A stretch of 64,000 nt of DNA from CAIXQW01 sp046049675 (GCA_046049675.1 JBJORA010000014.1:15411-79410); one strand, 5' to 3'. Numbered from the stretch's first letter, positions 26,970-36,480 are shown. The notes: a model not told the origin generated them from the sequence alone. Numbers and translations: made by a program.

Positions 26970-29252
26970 TTATGGCTGCTCATTGAGCTTTGCATAAGCC
27001 TTGAGGAAAAGAGCACCTAGATTCTTGTGAGGCGGCACATAATCGTCAAATAACTCCTTTTGCCTTGTATTACCTGCAAAATTAGCAGTGAGCTTTGTCC
27101 ATATCTGATCCCATTGTACATCATTGCCATTAGATAAAGCATTGTGTACACTATTGATAATTGGCGTATTTACAGCAAAAGCGCCAACTTGCTTGGTACT
27201 GATGATGTGTGCATCGGGGCTTCTTTGCAGTATTTCTTGTAAATTGTGATAACCTCCGCAACTGCCAAGAATGATAATTTTATTGTCGCTGTTCATCGCT
27301 TCGATGGTGCTTTCTAGATGGTAGCTATGTCCGCGATGCACCAATACTGTAGGGTGGATGTTCTGCTCGTATAAATATGTGATTAACTTCAGTTGTGCTT
27401 CTTCATCCTGTGGTTGCGTGAGTGGTTTATTCGCATAAATCACAAACGGTACTTTTGTCCCTTTGCTTTTGATGACGATCCAATATTGCGGTGTCTGATC
27501 AATTGTCCATTTACTTTGATCAAAGGTGCCAAGAAAACTTCTATAGCCAACCTTGCCATCGTCATCGCCATAGAAAAACATTTGCTCATAGATCGTTTTT
27601 GCCGTGTCGTAGAACATATCGGCACAACGTACTAGGTTGATTGGTGGCAAAGAAAAGCTTTTACCAAAAGTAGCATTGGTATCTGCGGTACTAAAAATGC
27701 TTTTTAGAATTAGATAGGCATTCTTTGCCTTGAGATTGTTGCTACTGCTTGCATCAGCATAGGCTTTCGTAACTTGTTGTTGTAAAAAGGCAAGCATCGC
27801 AGTGTCTTGTATGCTGCCAATACAATCAGCTACATCAACAGCGCCCTCTAAATCAACATCATTAGTGGTACTTAAGCCATTTACAAATTTGCTCATCAAT
27901 CCTTGTGCTTCTTCTTTTTTCATGCTACTCAAAAAATTGTCCAAGGTGTTGTAATTGGCACACATTTTTATAAACGTTCTAAAGCGATCGTAGTTTACCA
28001 TGTTAAGAAACTCGATTGTGGTTTTCTTATCAAGGCGTTGCATCAGACGCTTATAAATACCTAAGTAGCTACTCGTATAGATTTCGGAATTAGCCAGCAC
28101 GCACAAGTAGTAAAGTTCTTGCGGGTTTAGATCTTCAATACATTTAAATCGCACGGCTTCGCTTTCGTCGTGCAGTTCGTTTACTTTGCCAACATAATCT
28201 TTTGCAAAATTGGCAATATCTCTGTCTATTACGTTTCGCGCTTCTTGCTCATTTGCAAGACGCAGTGCTACAATAGCTTTGTAGTAGCTGTTGTCATTGC
28301 TACATAACTGATCTATTTTAGCAATGCTAATTTCACCCCGTTTATATTGACCAAGAAAGGCGATGGCCCGCAAAGGATTTTTGCTTTGATCGCCTAGTGT
28401 AATAATTTTTTGCAAGGCCTCGCTTGTGCACTGCTTCACCATGCGTCCTTCTTCGCTGGTACTTGTGCTGTAAATGAGAATTTTATTTGGAGTGGTACGT
28501 GCCCATTCTTCAATAATCGTGCAGAAACCATCAAGCTTACTTAGTTCGCTAACGCTTAGGTAGCGCAGCAAGTAAGGCATTTGCACACTTACTTTGTTCA
28601 GAAATTTTCTGCTTAAACTTGTGTCTTTCGTAAAAAAAGGCAAAAGTTCGTAGGCGCTCTCATCAACATTATTGAGCACATAAGCTTCTAGGCGATTTTC
28701 TTTTTGGGCATGCGCCATTTCGGTAAAGCGCACTACAAAATTTTTGTGTTTTTCAAAGTCGTAATCTTTGCGATAAATGCTATTGCAGAAGGTATTGATG
28801 TGCTTAGTAAGCGTACCAAGATACTTTTTCTTGATATTGAGATTGAGGGTAGGGTTATTATCAAAGGTTTCGTTTTCAAAGTAAACGGCGGCACGTTGAG
28901 CAGCCTTCATAATGAGATCAACAATATCCTTGTCAACAGCTGGGTTTCTAAAATTATGGACATTACTATCTACAACGCCATCTAAATAATCTAATCTAAA
29001 TAGCGCCTTGGCCAGCTCGTCGTGTGCGCCTTGGGTTACAACACTTATAGGACTAAGAAAAGTATCGATACCCCACACATTTTTTGGCAAGGGCTTGGGT
29101 TTCGGCTTGTTCTTTTGCCCATTTGCCACCATATTGCTGATATTATTGCGCGAATTGGCAGGCTTTTTACCAGGCTGTGCAAATCCCTGCGCAAAGCCAT
29201 GATATCCGCAAAAAATAAAGGCGATAATTAAGATGAACCTACTGCTGCTCAT
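26970..29252 (-). CDS. Large secreted protein of unknown function, candidate caspase-like C-terminal domain (paralog B)
   Basis: 760 residues with a signal peptide (FILIIAFIFCGYHGFAQ) and a basic, Asn/Lys-rich linker. The body is helical and parallels paralog A throughout (YTSSY ... RLMQRL, ANYNTLDNFL, SKFVNGL, DLEGAVDVADCIGSI). The C-terminal domain has YEQMFFYGDDDG, VPFVIYANKPL, VLVH639-RGHSYH, IILGSC665-GGY, IISTKQVG and DYVPPHKNLGALFLKAY. His and Cys are 26 apart, as in paralog A. The gene lies upstream of paralog A on the same strand, 97 bases away. A -7 variant (TACTTTTA, 29267-29260) is seven bases before the ATG. The duplication is clear; peptidase activity is a hypothesis. Confidence 0.7.
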   Translation of the reverse strand: MSSSRFILIIAFIFCGYHGFAQGFAQPGKKPANSRNNISNMVANGQKNKPKPKPLPKNVWGIDTFLSPISVVTQGAHDELAKALFRLDYLDGVVDSNVHNFRNPAVDKDIVDLIMKAAQRAAVYFENETFDNNPTLNLNIKKKYLGTLTKHINTFCNSIYRKDYDFEKHKNFVVRFTEMAHAQKENRLEAYVLNNVDESAYELLPFFTKDTSLSRKFLNKVSVQMPYLLRYLSVSELSKLDGFCTIIEEWARTTPNKILIYSTSTSEEGRMVKQCTSEALQKIITLGDQSKNPLRAIAFLGQYKRGEISIAKIDQLCSNDNSYYKAIVALRLANEQEARNVIDRDIANFAKDYVGKVNELHDESEAVRFKCIEDLNPQELYYLCVLANSEIYTSSYLGIYKRLMQRLDKKTTIEFLNMVNYDRFRTFIKMCANYNTLDNFLSSMKKEEAQGLMSKFVNGLSTTNDVDLEGAVDVADCIGSIQDTAMLAFLQQQVTKAYADASSSNNLKAKNAYLILKSIFSTADTNATFGKSFSLPPINLVRCADMFYDTAKTIYEQMFFYGDDDGKVGYRSFLGTFDQSKWTIDQTPQYWIVIKSKGTKVPFVIYANKPLTQPQDEEAQLKLITYLYEQNIHPTVLVHRGHSYHLESTIEAMNSDNKIIILGSCGGYHNLQEILQRSPDAHIISTKQVGAFAVNTPIINSVHNALSNGNDVQWDQIWTKLTANFAGNTRQKELFDDYVPPHKNLGALFLKAYAKLNEQP

Positions 29253-29419
29253 TGAGCACTAAAAGTAGTCTAAAACCGCTGTGAAAGCGCATGAAATCAA
29301 GCATTTCTTTTGTTGTAAGCACGTTACTTATTCATGCTCAATCGTTTTAGTTGATTAGCTAGTTGTAAAAATTAACGATTTGGCAATATCAGCACCTTGT
29401 GATGTGCCCCATGCCTAAG

Positions 29420-29427
29420 TACATTTG
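29420..29427 (+). promoter_or_regulatory. -7 box of the two-component operon
   Basis: TACATTTG, 11 bases before the response-regulator ATG at 29439. Confidence 0.6.
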
Positions 29428-29438
29428 CACCACTGAAC

Positions 29439-30110
29439 ATGGCGTTTAAAATTTTGGTAGTTGATGACGAGGTAGACATCTTAGAGATGTTGCGCGTACA
29501 ACTGCAAGCAAATGGGTTTGAAGTAGCAATAGCTAGCAATGGCCGTGAGGGACTAGCTGTGGCAACTAAATTTAAGCCGCAGATGATTTTGCTTGACATC
29601 AATATGCCGCAGCTTAGTGGACTTGATACTTGTGCTCGCTTTAGAGCTATACCTGACTTTGAGGATACTGCCATCATGATGATAACGGCAATGGGTTCTG
29701 AAGAAAACGAGCTTAAAGCCTTAGAACTCGGCGCAGATGATTTCATCCGAAAGCCAGTTACTCCGGCATTGCTGATGAGCCGTGTCAAGAATTTGCAGAA
29801 ACGTTTCGCAAGTTTAGACGGCACAGAGGAGCTACATTTTACCGATCTCAGTATTTTTCCTGAAGAGCATAAAGTGTTGTTCATGAATGAAAAAGTTACG
29901 CTAGCAAGAAAAGAATTTCAACTTTTACATATGCTAGCTAAAAACCCCGGCAAAGTATATGATCGTAATGCTATCTTAGGCAGCATTTGGGGATCTGATG
30001 TAATTGTGGGGGATAGAACGGTAGATGTACACGTTCGAAAAATCCGACAAAAACTAAACGATAGATTTATTCATACAATTAAGGGTTTAGGCTATAAATT
30101 TGAGCAATAA
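29439..30110 (+). CDS. Two-component response regulator, OmpR/PhoB family
   Basis: 223 residues. The receiver domain (ILVVDDEVDILEML, phosphoacceptor D53 in LLDINMP, T in MMITAMG, K in FIRKPV) is followed by a winged-helix DNA-binding domain (KVTLARKEFQLLHMLAKNPGKVYDR, VDVHVRKIRQKLND, IKGLGYKFEQ). It is 12 bases upstream of its histidine kinase. The pairing resembles the RprX/RprY-type systems of Bacteroidota, but I do not assign that name. The stimulus and target genes are unknown; the divergent caspase-like paralogs are neighbours only. Confidence 0.95.
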   Translation: MAFKILVVDDEVDILEMLRVQLQANGFEVAIASNGREGLAVATKFKPQMILLDINMPQLSGLDTCARFRAIPDFEDTAIMMITAMGSEENELKALELGADDFIRKPVTPALLMSRVKNLQKRFASLDGTEELHFTDLSIFPEEHKVLFMNEKVTLARKEFQLLHMLAKNPGKVYDRNAILGSIWGSDVIVGDRTVDVHVRKIRQKLNDRFIHTIKGLGYKFEQ

Positions 30111-30122
30111 AGTTACATTGCA

Positions 30123-31163
30123 GTGATTAATAGTAAAAACCTTGAACCTAGAGCCATAGCAGCAATACTAGGTGTGGTGGTAGCCGCAGTTGTGGCTTTA
30201 GTACTATTTTCTGTAGGTGTTACTTGGTATAAGGCGCTTTTGTTGTGCTGCGGTGTCGGCATTATTGTAGCCTCTCTTTGCCATTTTTTGGTGCAGCGCT
30301 TTCTTTATCGAAAGATAAAACTGATTTACAAATTCATCTCGGCTAGTAAAAGTACCTATCAGCAAGAAAGCCTGCAGCAACTTTTACCAGATGCTAGCCT
30401 AGAAGAGGTAACAGAACAAGTCGGCCAATGGGCAGCAGGACGAAAAGACGAGCTTGAAACGCTTCGGCAGAATGAGTCCTACAGGAGAGATTTTTTAATG
30501 AATTTCTCCCACGAAATTAAAACACCCATTTTTACAGTACAGAGTTATTTGCATATGCTTCGCGATGGTTTGGCAACAGACGAAGCGCTGCACGAAAAAT
30601 TTGTTTCTAGTAGCGTAAGAGGTATTGATAGATTAGCCCATCTCATTAAGGAACTAGATGAGCTGATTAAGTTAGAGCAAGGTGAGGTGCAATTACAAGA
30701 AACAGAGTTTGATATCGTAGACCTTGTACGCGATGTGATTGAAGAGTTTGAATTGCTTGCACGACAAAAAGATATAAAACTCAGTATCAAAGGCGATACG
30801 TCTTTGCGCTTGACTGTGCGTGCTGATAAAACAAAAATTAGGCAAGCCCTTGTGAATTTAGTTACCAATAGTATTAGATACGGTAATGCGCGTGGCGAAA
30901 CTACTATCGCTACATATGTCGTGGATGAGCGAAATGCGTATGTAGAGGTAACCGATAACGGAATAGGCATTGCCGAAGCTCATGTGCCTCGTGTATTTGA
31001 ACGTTTTTATCGCACTGACGATGCGCGCGGCAAGCACAACACTGGAACCGGTTTAGGCCTTAGCATTGTAAAGCACATTATTGAAGCACATGGTCATCAC
31101 GTTACTTGCCGCAGTACCCTTGGGGTAGGAAGTAGCTTTGGGTTTGGTATTTCACGCGCTTAA
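30123..31163 (+). CDS. Sensor histidine kinase (partner of the upstream regulator)
   Basis: 346 residues from a GTG start. Two closely spaced membrane helices (about 12-34 and 37-60) leave almost no periplasmic sensor, so sensing may be within the membrane or cytoplasmic. The H-box is NFSHEIKTPIFTVQ with H130. The ATPase has the N-box VTNSIRYGN, G1 VTDNGIGIAEAH, F-box FERFYR and G2 GTGLGLSIVKHI. There is no HAMP or PAS domain that I can see. The last four bases overlap the convergent photolyase gene. Confidence 0.95.
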   Translation: MINSKNLEPRAIAAILGVVVAAVVALVLFSVGVTWYKALLLCCGVGIIVASLCHFLVQRFLYRKIKLIYKFISASKSTYQQESLQQLLPDASLEEVTEQVGQWAAGRKDELETLRQNESYRRDFLMNFSHEIKTPIFTVQSYLHMLRDGLATDEALHEKFVSSSVRGIDRLAHLIKELDELIKLEQGEVQLQETEFDIVDLVRDVIEEFELLARQKDIKLSIKGDTSLRLTVRADKTKIRQALVNLVTNSIRYGNARGETTIATYVVDERNAYVEVTDNGIGIAEAHVPRVFERFYRTDDARGKHNTGTGLGLSIVKHIIEAHGHHVTCRSTLGVGSSFGFGISRA

Positions 31164-32461
31164 TTTTCTGCACTAAGTGCTTGCTTGTAAACTTGCAGGC
31201 ATCTTTCTCTTGCTAAACTATGGTCTACGATTGGTTGGTAGCTTAATTCGCCATACTCAGGCACCCATTTTTTTACGTAGGCCAATTGGCCATCAAATTT
31301 TTGCAATTGTAATGCAGGATTAAAAACTCTAAAATACGGTGCAGCATCTACACCACTACCGCTGGCCCATTGCCAACCACCATTATTGCTTGCAAGTTCA
31401 AAGTCAATGAGTTTTTCTGCAAAATAAGCCTCGCCCCAACGCCAATCTATAAGAAGGTGCTTGGTTAAAAAGCTTGCCACAACCATACGCACGCGGTTAT
31501 GCATCCATCCTGTAGTGTTTAATTCACGCATGCCAGCATCTACCAAAGGATAACCTGTTTTTCCAGCGCGCCATGCTTCAAAATCTGTCTTATTATTGCG
31601 CCACGCTATACGGTCGTAGGCAGGCTTAAAACTGTTGCCCACCACATGCGGGAAGTGCCATAAGATTTGCTGGTAAAAATCGCGCCAAATAAGTTCGTTT
31701 AGAAACTTTTCATTGCTCAACAATGCATGCTGTGCAAGCGCTCTGATGCTTATCGTGCCAAAACGCAAGTGTATGCCAAGCCTACTTGTGCCTTCTATGC
31801 TTGGTATGTCGCGTGTTGCGTGGTAATTACTGATAATATGCTCGTTAAAGTCGGGTTTTGGTAAGTCCTGCGAATTTGTTTCAAAGCCCAATGCTTGTAA
31901 TGTTGGACAGTCTTTGGCTGGCACTGCTTTGCTAAGCGCCTCAGCATTTTCCAACACAGGATAAGGCCTCAAAAAGTAATTATTTAGCTTAGCCTTCCAT
32001 TTCTTACTGTATGGCGTAAACACGGTATAAGGTTTGCCATCATCTTTTGTTACTTCATTTTCCTCAAAAATGACATGGTCTTTATAGGTATGAAGCATAC
32101 CACCTTCGCTTGCTAAAAACTCTGCTACTGCTGCGTCTCTTTGAAGCGCATACGGCTCGTAGTCTTTATTGGTGTAAATGCTATAACAACCAAACTGTGT
32201 ACATACTTGGGCTAGGACTTCAAACGGTTTGCCGTGAAATACTTGAAAATTGCATCCTAGTTTTTTATACGTTGTAACTAAGAGCTCAATATGTTGATGA
32301 ATAAATTGTACGCGCAAATCAGTGCGTGGTAATTCGTCTAAAATATTAGTATCAAAAATAAAAATGGGTATTACCTCACAGCCAGAGCGTAAGGCGTAGT
32401 ACAAAGCAGCATTATCCTCTATGCGTAAATCACGTCTGTGCCAAAAAATACATTGCTTCAC
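31160..32461 (-). CDS. Deoxyribodipyrimidine photolyase (cryptochrome/photolyase family)
   Basis: Uses blue light and FAD to split cyclobutane pyrimidine dimers. The 433 residues contain the N-terminal antenna-binding Rossmann domain (IFWHRRDLRIEDNAAL) and the C-terminal FAD domain (GTSRLGIHLRFGTISIR, LIWRDFYQQILWHFP, GYPLVDAGMREL, WMHNRVRMVVASFLTK, NNGGWQWASGSGVDAAPYFR). The Asn-rich ASNNGGWQW segment favours a CPD photolyase over a signalling cryptochrome. GTG is the best start (32461). It overlaps the histidine kinase end by four bases, tail to tail. Confidence 0.95.
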   Translation of the reverse strand: MKQCIFWHRRDLRIEDNAALYYALRSGCEVIPIFIFDTNILDELPRTDLRVQFIHQHIELLVTTYKKLGCNFQVFHGKPFEVLAQVCTQFGCYSIYTNKDYEPYALQRDAAVAEFLASEGGMLHTYKDHVIFEENEVTKDDGKPYTVFTPYSKKWKAKLNNYFLRPYPVLENAEALSKAVPAKDCPTLQALGFETNSQDLPKPDFNEHIISNYHATRDIPSIEGTSRLGIHLRFGTISIRALAQHALLSNEKFLNELIWRDFYQQILWHFPHVVGNSFKPAYDRIAWRNNKTDFEAWRAGKTGYPLVDAGMRELNTTGWMHNRVRMVVASFLTKHLLIDWRWGEAYFAEKLIDFELASNNGGWQWASGSGVDAAPYFRVFNPALQLQKFDGQLAYVKKWVPEYGELSYQPIVDHSLARERCLQVYKQALSAEN

Positions 32462-32527
32462 TTTACAAGATTAGGCTTGTAAGACGAAATGCAAACATCA
32501 ATTGCGGTAATAGGCCTAAGCAAAATA

Positions 32528-33184
32528 CTATACTGCCATTGGCTTAACCGAAGCAGCAATGGTTAATCGCCCTGCAGTTTTAGCTTTAATATCTTCTAAA
32601 CTTACATCTGGTGCATGTTCTATACATTCAAAACCATCTTTAGTAACATTAAAAACGCCAAGGTCAGTCACTACTTTCTTTACGCAGCCCAAGCCAGTAA
32701 TGGGAAGCGTACAACTGCTTAGTAGCTTGCTATTACCAGCCTTGTCGGTATGTTGCATAGCCACGATGATATTTTTTGCGCTAGCTACTAGGTCCATCGC
32801 GCCACCCATACCTTTTACCATTTTGCCTGGCACTTTCCAGTTAGCAATATCACCATTATCCGCAACTTCCATAGCACCAAGCACAGTAAGATGTACTTTG
32901 CCAGCGCGTATCATACCAAAGCTCATGGCGCTATCAAAAAACGCAGAGCCAGGTAGCGTAGTAATGGTTTGTTTGCCTGCATTAATAAGGTCAGCATCTT
33001 GCTCACCTTCTACAGGAAAGGGACCCATGCCCAGCAATCCGTTTTCGCTTTGCAAAACGACTTCAATTCCTTGTGGTATGTAATTAGCTACAAGTGTTGG
33101 TATACCAATACCAAGATTGACATAAAAGCCATCTTGTAATTCTTGTGCAATACGTTGCGCTATTTGATCTTTAGTTAATGGCAT
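32528..33184 (-). CDS. scoB: 3-oxoacid CoA-transferase subunit B
   Basis: Beta subunit of succinyl-CoA:3-ketoacid CoA-transferase. The enzyme moves CoA between succinyl-CoA and acetoacetate in ketone-body or branched-chain/leucine catabolism. The 218 residues show the catalytic glutamate E47 in SENGLLGMGP, the glycine-rich NLGIGIPTLVANY, and MKGMGGAMDLVASAKN. It follows scoA by 36 bases, giving a standard A-B pair. Other acyl-CoA substrates of the family are possible. Confidence 0.93.
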   Translation of the reverse strand: MPLTKDQIAQRIAQELQDGFYVNLGIGIPTLVANYIPQGIEVVLQSENGLLGMGPFPVEGEQDADLINAGKQTITTLPGSAFFDSAMSFGMIRAGKVHLTVLGAMEVADNGDIANWKVPGKMVKGMGGAMDLVASAKNIIVAMQHTDKAGNSKLLSSCTLPITGLGCVKKVVTDLGVFNVTKDGFECIEHAPDVSLEDIKAKTAGRLTIAASVKPMAV

Positions 33185-33220
33185 TCTTTTGCTTTCTTAA
33201 AATAAAATAATAGGGTTGTT

Positions 33221-33925
33221 CTAAACGGCTTTACGTACAGTTAATTGCTCGATACGCTTTTCGTAGTTACTACCTTGAAAAATGCGATGCACATAAATAC
33301 CTGGCACATGTATTTGATTTGGATCCAAAGAACCAAGTGGTACTAATTCTTCCACTTCTACTCTGGTTGTTTTTCCACCCATAGCCATTGGTGCATTGAA
33401 GTTGCGTGCAGTATCCTTAAAAATTAGGTTGCCTTGTGTATCGCCTTTCCATGCTTTAACGATGGCAAATTCTGCGTCAAAGGCTTCTTCAATTAAATAG
33501 GTTTTACCATTGCGAACTATAGTGTCCTTACCTTGAGCTACCTCAGTACCAACACCAGCTGGGGTAGGAAAGAAAGGTATGCCATAGCCAGCCATCATGC
33601 AACGTGTAGCAAGCGTACCTTGTGGTATAAGTTCTACTTCTAATTCGCCGCTCAATAATTGACGTTCAAATTCTGCATTTTCGCCAACGTAGCTGCTAAT
33701 CATTTTTTTTACTTGCTTAGTTTGTAGCAAAAGGCCAATGCCAAAATCGTCAACACCAGCATTATTGCTAATACAAGTAAGATTTTTAACGCCGCTTGCA
33801 ACTAAGGCTGCAATGCAATTTTCTGGAATGCCGCAAAGGCCAAAACCGCCCAACATGATTACAGCACCATCACCAATACCTGCAATGGCTTCTTGTGCAT
33901 TTGCTACTCTTTTATCTAGTCCCAT
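33221..33925 (-). CDS. scoA: 3-oxoacid CoA-transferase subunit A
   Basis: Alpha subunit of the same CoA-transferase. The 234 residues carry GGFGLCGIPENCIAAL, SNNAGVDDFGIGLL, the family's PQGTLA segment and the TPAGVGTEVAQGK loop. I chose ATG 33925. The longer reading from 33937 begins with a TTG that lies inside the -7 box TACCTTTG (33942-33935), which is nine bases before the chosen start. It heads the scoA-scoB operon and directly follows the DUF4296 gene in the opposite sense of reading order. Confidence 0.93.
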   Translation of the reverse strand: MGLDKRVANAQEAIAGIGDGAVIMLGGFGLCGIPENCIAALVASGVKNLTCISNNAGVDDFGIGLLLQTKQVKKMISSYVGENAEFERQLLSGELEVELIPQGTLATRCMMAGYGIPFFPTPAGVGTEVAQGKDTIVRNGKTYLIEEAFDAEFAIVKAWKGDTQGNLIFKDTARNFNAPMAMGGKTTRVEVEELVPLGSLDPNQIHVPGIYVHRIFQGSNYEKRIEQLTVRKAV

Positions 33926-33934
33926 TGATGGGTG

Positions 33935-33942
33935 CAAAGGTA
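33935..33942 (-). promoter_or_regulatory. -7 box of scoAB
   Basis: TACCTTTG on the minus strand, nine bases before the scoA ATG. It overlaps the last codons of the neighbouring DUF4296 gene region and the rejected TTG start. Confidence 0.7.
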
Positions 33943-33943
33943 C

Positions 33944-34372
33944 TTAATAGCTAGTATCGGTAGTCCGATTTTTTTGCACGCTATCTACAGCAGCATTACT
34001 AGTATTATTGAGTGGTTTAGGTACTGGTATTTTAGTTTCTAGTTGATTTGCCAAATGCATGGCGTAGCTGTAGGCACTATCCAATTCGTTGGCATGCGTT
34101 TTATACCATTCTAGGTTTAGCTTATAATCCTCAGGCGATAAATTGTGAGCAGCTAGTGCAAGCTCGCTATAATGTTTTAGGGTATCTAGGTTTTTGTTAT
34201 AGCGATTGCGTGTGTCGCTAGCTGTATCTTGCTGATAGCACGTTGTAGCATAAGCATCAGCTAATTGCAAGTCTAATAAGAGCGCCGCCATTTCTTTTTC
34301 TTCAAGTATTGCAGAATTTTTGCAACTACTAAATACAGCAATTAGACAAAATATTAAAATAGTATAACGCAT
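33944..34372 (-). CDS. DUF4296 lipoprotein
   Basis: 142 residues from ATG 34372, beginning a lipoprotein signal (MRYTILIFCLIAVFSSC, Cys 17). The start overlaps the previous stop as TGATG, implying translational coupling. The body matches DUF4296: LLLDLQLADAYA, then RYNKNLDTLKHY and NLEWYKTHANELDSAY, a helical domain of unknown function found in Bacteroidota envelope lipoproteins. A disordered Pro/Asn/Thr-rich tail follows. It is the last gene of the bamD block. Confidence 0.85.
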   Translation of the reverse strand: MRYTILIFCLIAVFSSCKNSAILEEKEMAALLLDLQLADAYATTCYQQDTASDTRNRYNKNLDTLKHYSELALAAHNLSPEDYKLNLEWYKTHANELDSAYSYAMHLANQLETKIPVPKPLNNTSNAAVDSVQKNRTTDTSY

Positions 34373-35280
34373 CAGCGTGCTAGTTCGGTATATTTTGCAG
34401 CGTTTGTTACATCCATAGCAGCCATTAATGGGCAAAGTTCTTCCTTTTCAGCAGTGGTACTTTCTGTAAGTATATTCACATACTCTTGGCTCTTAGCAGA
34501 AAAGTACATAAACAATACCGCACTGTTTGGTAGATCTTTATTAAGCTGGCTAAGTACTTTTATATTCTCTTTAATCTTTTTTGTTGCTGCTGTTTTATCG
34601 GTGGTCATTTGATCCATACCATCGCGGTGATACTCATAAAAATTTTGACGAAAAGCATCAAATCGCGAATTGACAATATTATCTACCAGCCAATATCTAT
34701 TCTTGCCACCTTCGCGCTTCCAACCTTCTAATTCTGGTGCATTTTGGACAATGTTCAGTGCTTTATTGAAGTAGGGCGTGCCACCTTTTAAGGAATAGCT
34801 ATCGTAATCTAAGCCCACAGCATAGTACACATAAAATGCTAAGATCGCTGTAAGGTTGCTGCTGTAAATATCGTTACCTACAATACGGTTTTCGTTAAAG
34901 TCTAAATTTTGAAATTGGTTGTAGCGAATAAGCACATCCTTGTCGATATAATTAAGCAAGCTTGTTTTATAGTCGGTGCCATAAACAGGTCTACTAGCTT
35001 GTACGGTAAGTTTTGCGCGGTAAATATCTTCGCCGCCTTTATCCTTTTGCGTTAGCGTAAGGTTGATGTTTAGTTCTATGCGTTCCGTGCTAGCAAAGTC
35101 GTCGGTAGTCCATCTGCGAAGATTTACAAAGTCTGTAATCTTTTGGTCTAGCGTTTTGAAAATTGCGGGATCAGCTTGTTGTATTGCACTTGTATTAACC
35201 GATACGGTAGCAAATACATCTTGTGCATTCGTGCTAAAACTAGCCAATGCAATGGCTGCAATTAGTACAATCTGTTTCAT
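34372..35280 (-). CDS. DUF4835 secreted protein
   Basis: 302 residues with a signal peptide (MKQIVLIAAIALASFSTNAQ). The sequence is typical of DUF4835: ITDFVNLRRWTTDDF, RIELNINLTLTQ, QASRPVYGTDYKTSLLN, LTAILAFYVYYAVGLDYDSYS, GGTPYFNKALNIVQNA and NSRFDAFRQNFYEYHRDGMD. It is a Bacteroidota-specific periplasmic or outer-membrane-associated protein without known function. The start directly abuts the coaBC stop (TAA-ATG) and its own stop overlaps the next start, so it belongs to the same operon. Its constant position beside coaBC and bamD suggests an envelope role, by inference only. Confidence 0.9.
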   Translation of the reverse strand: MKQIVLIAAIALASFSTNAQDVFATVSVNTSAIQQADPAIFKTLDQKITDFVNLRRWTTDDFASTERIELNINLTLTQKDKGGEDIYRAKLTVQASRPVYGTDYKTSLLNYIDKDVLIRYNQFQNLDFNENRIVGNDIYSSNLTAILAFYVYYAVGLDYDSYSLKGGTPYFNKALNIVQNAPELEGWKREGGKNRYWLVDNIVNSRFDAFRQNFYEYHRDGMDQMTTDKTAATKKIKENIKVLSQLNKDLPNSAVLFMYFSAKSQEYVNILTESTTAEKEELCPLMAAMDVTNAAKYTELAR

Positions 35281-36480
35281 TTATTTGCCTTTTGTGTTTT
35301 TAATAATATGCTGCACTATATCTTCTGCTACTTGTACTTTGGTATTGAGTTGTCCTTCCAAAACTAAACCAGCTTTCGTGTAAATATTTACTTTGTTGGT
35401 ATCGCCAGCAAAACCCGCGCCTTCATCTCTCAAAGAATTTAGTACAATCATGTCGGCATTTTTTTCTTTCAATTTTTTCTTCGCATTGGCTTCCTCATTT
35501 GCGGTTTCCAATGCAAAACCTACGAGGTATTGATTTTTAGCTTTTACAGTACCAAGTTGCTTCAAAATATCTTTGGTACGCACAAGCTCAATTGTCATGC
35601 CTTCATTGGCGCCTTTTTTAATTTTGTCTTTAGCAATAACCTTCGGTGTAAAATCGGCTACGGCGGCACTCATTACAGCAATGTTCGCTTTCTTAAAAAT
35701 GCTTACGGCTTTTTTGTACATCTGCTCAGCACTACGTACAGGATGAATGGTTATACCTTTTACATTCGTCGTTAAGTCTGTTGGACCAAGTACGAGTTGC
35801 ACATTAGCACCTTTGCTTGCAAAATTTTCTGCCAATGCTATGCCCATTTTACCGCTGCTATAATTACCAATAAAACGCACAGGGTCAAGGTTTTCGTATG
35901 TTGGGCCAGCCGTTATTAACACAGTTTTACCTTGTAGTTCTTTTACGGGATTTAAGAACTTAGTGACGTACGAAACAATTGTATCTAATTCAGCCATACG
36001 TCCCATGCCAGTAAGGCCACTTGCTAGTTCGCCATGCTCGCTTGGAATAATATGACAGCCATTTTTTTGAAGCGTCTGCAAATTGCTTTGCGTGGTAGGG
36101 TGGTGCCACATATCTTCATCCATTGCTGGTGCAAGAATGATAGGGCATGTGGCGCTTAGGCAAGTTGCCAGCATAAAATTATCGCAAAGCCCATGTGCTA
36201 GTTTTGCAAGTGTATTGCAGCTTGTTGGCGCCAGTAAAATACAATCTGCCCAACGACCTAGCATGACATGGTTGCTCCACGTGTCCTTGTCGAACATATC
36301 TACAAGTACTGGCTTGCGCGTTAGCGTACCTAAGGCAAGTTCGCTTACAAAATCTTTCGCGCTAGGGGTCATCATTACTTGAACCTCAGCACCTTGCTTG
36401 ATGAATTGGCGTGTAAGCTCAGGTATTTTGTAGGCAGCTATACTGCCACTAATACCGATTAAAATTTTCTTGCCTTGCAT
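35281..36480 (-). CDS. coaBC: Bifunctional phosphopantothenoylcysteine decarboxylase / phosphopantothenate-cysteine ligase
   Basis: Two consecutive steps of coenzyme A synthesis. The 399 residues hold the FMN-dependent CoaC half (GISGSIAAYKIPELTRQF, LLAPTSCNTLAKLAHGLCDN, LAPAMDEDMWHHP) and the CTP-dependent CoaB half from about 190 (LITAGPTYENLDPVRFIGNYSSGKMG, VMSAAVADFTP, VGFALET). ATG 36480 gives the normal N-terminus MQGKKILIGISG; the longer frame to 36507 enters the terminator hairpin. A TACTTTTA box (36498-36491) lies ten bases before the ATG. Confidence 0.97.
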   Translation of the reverse strand: MQGKKILIGISGSIAAYKIPELTRQFIKQGAEVQVMMTPSAKDFVSELALGTLTRKPVLVDMFDKDTWSNHVMLGRWADCILLAPTSCNTLAKLAHGLCDNFMLATCLSATCPIILAPAMDEDMWHHPTTQSNLQTLQKNGCHIIPSEHGELASGLTGMGRMAELDTIVSYVTKFLNPVKELQGKTVLITAGPTYENLDPVRFIGNYSSGKMGIALAENFASKGANVQLVLGPTDLTTNVKGITIHPVRSAEQMYKKAVSIFKKANIAVMSAAVADFTPKVIAKDKIKKGANEGMTIELVRTKDILKQLGTVKAKNQYLVGFALETANEEANAKKKLKEKNADMIVLNSLRDEGAGFAGDTNKVNIYTKAGLVLEGQLNTKVQVAEDIVQHIIKNTKGK

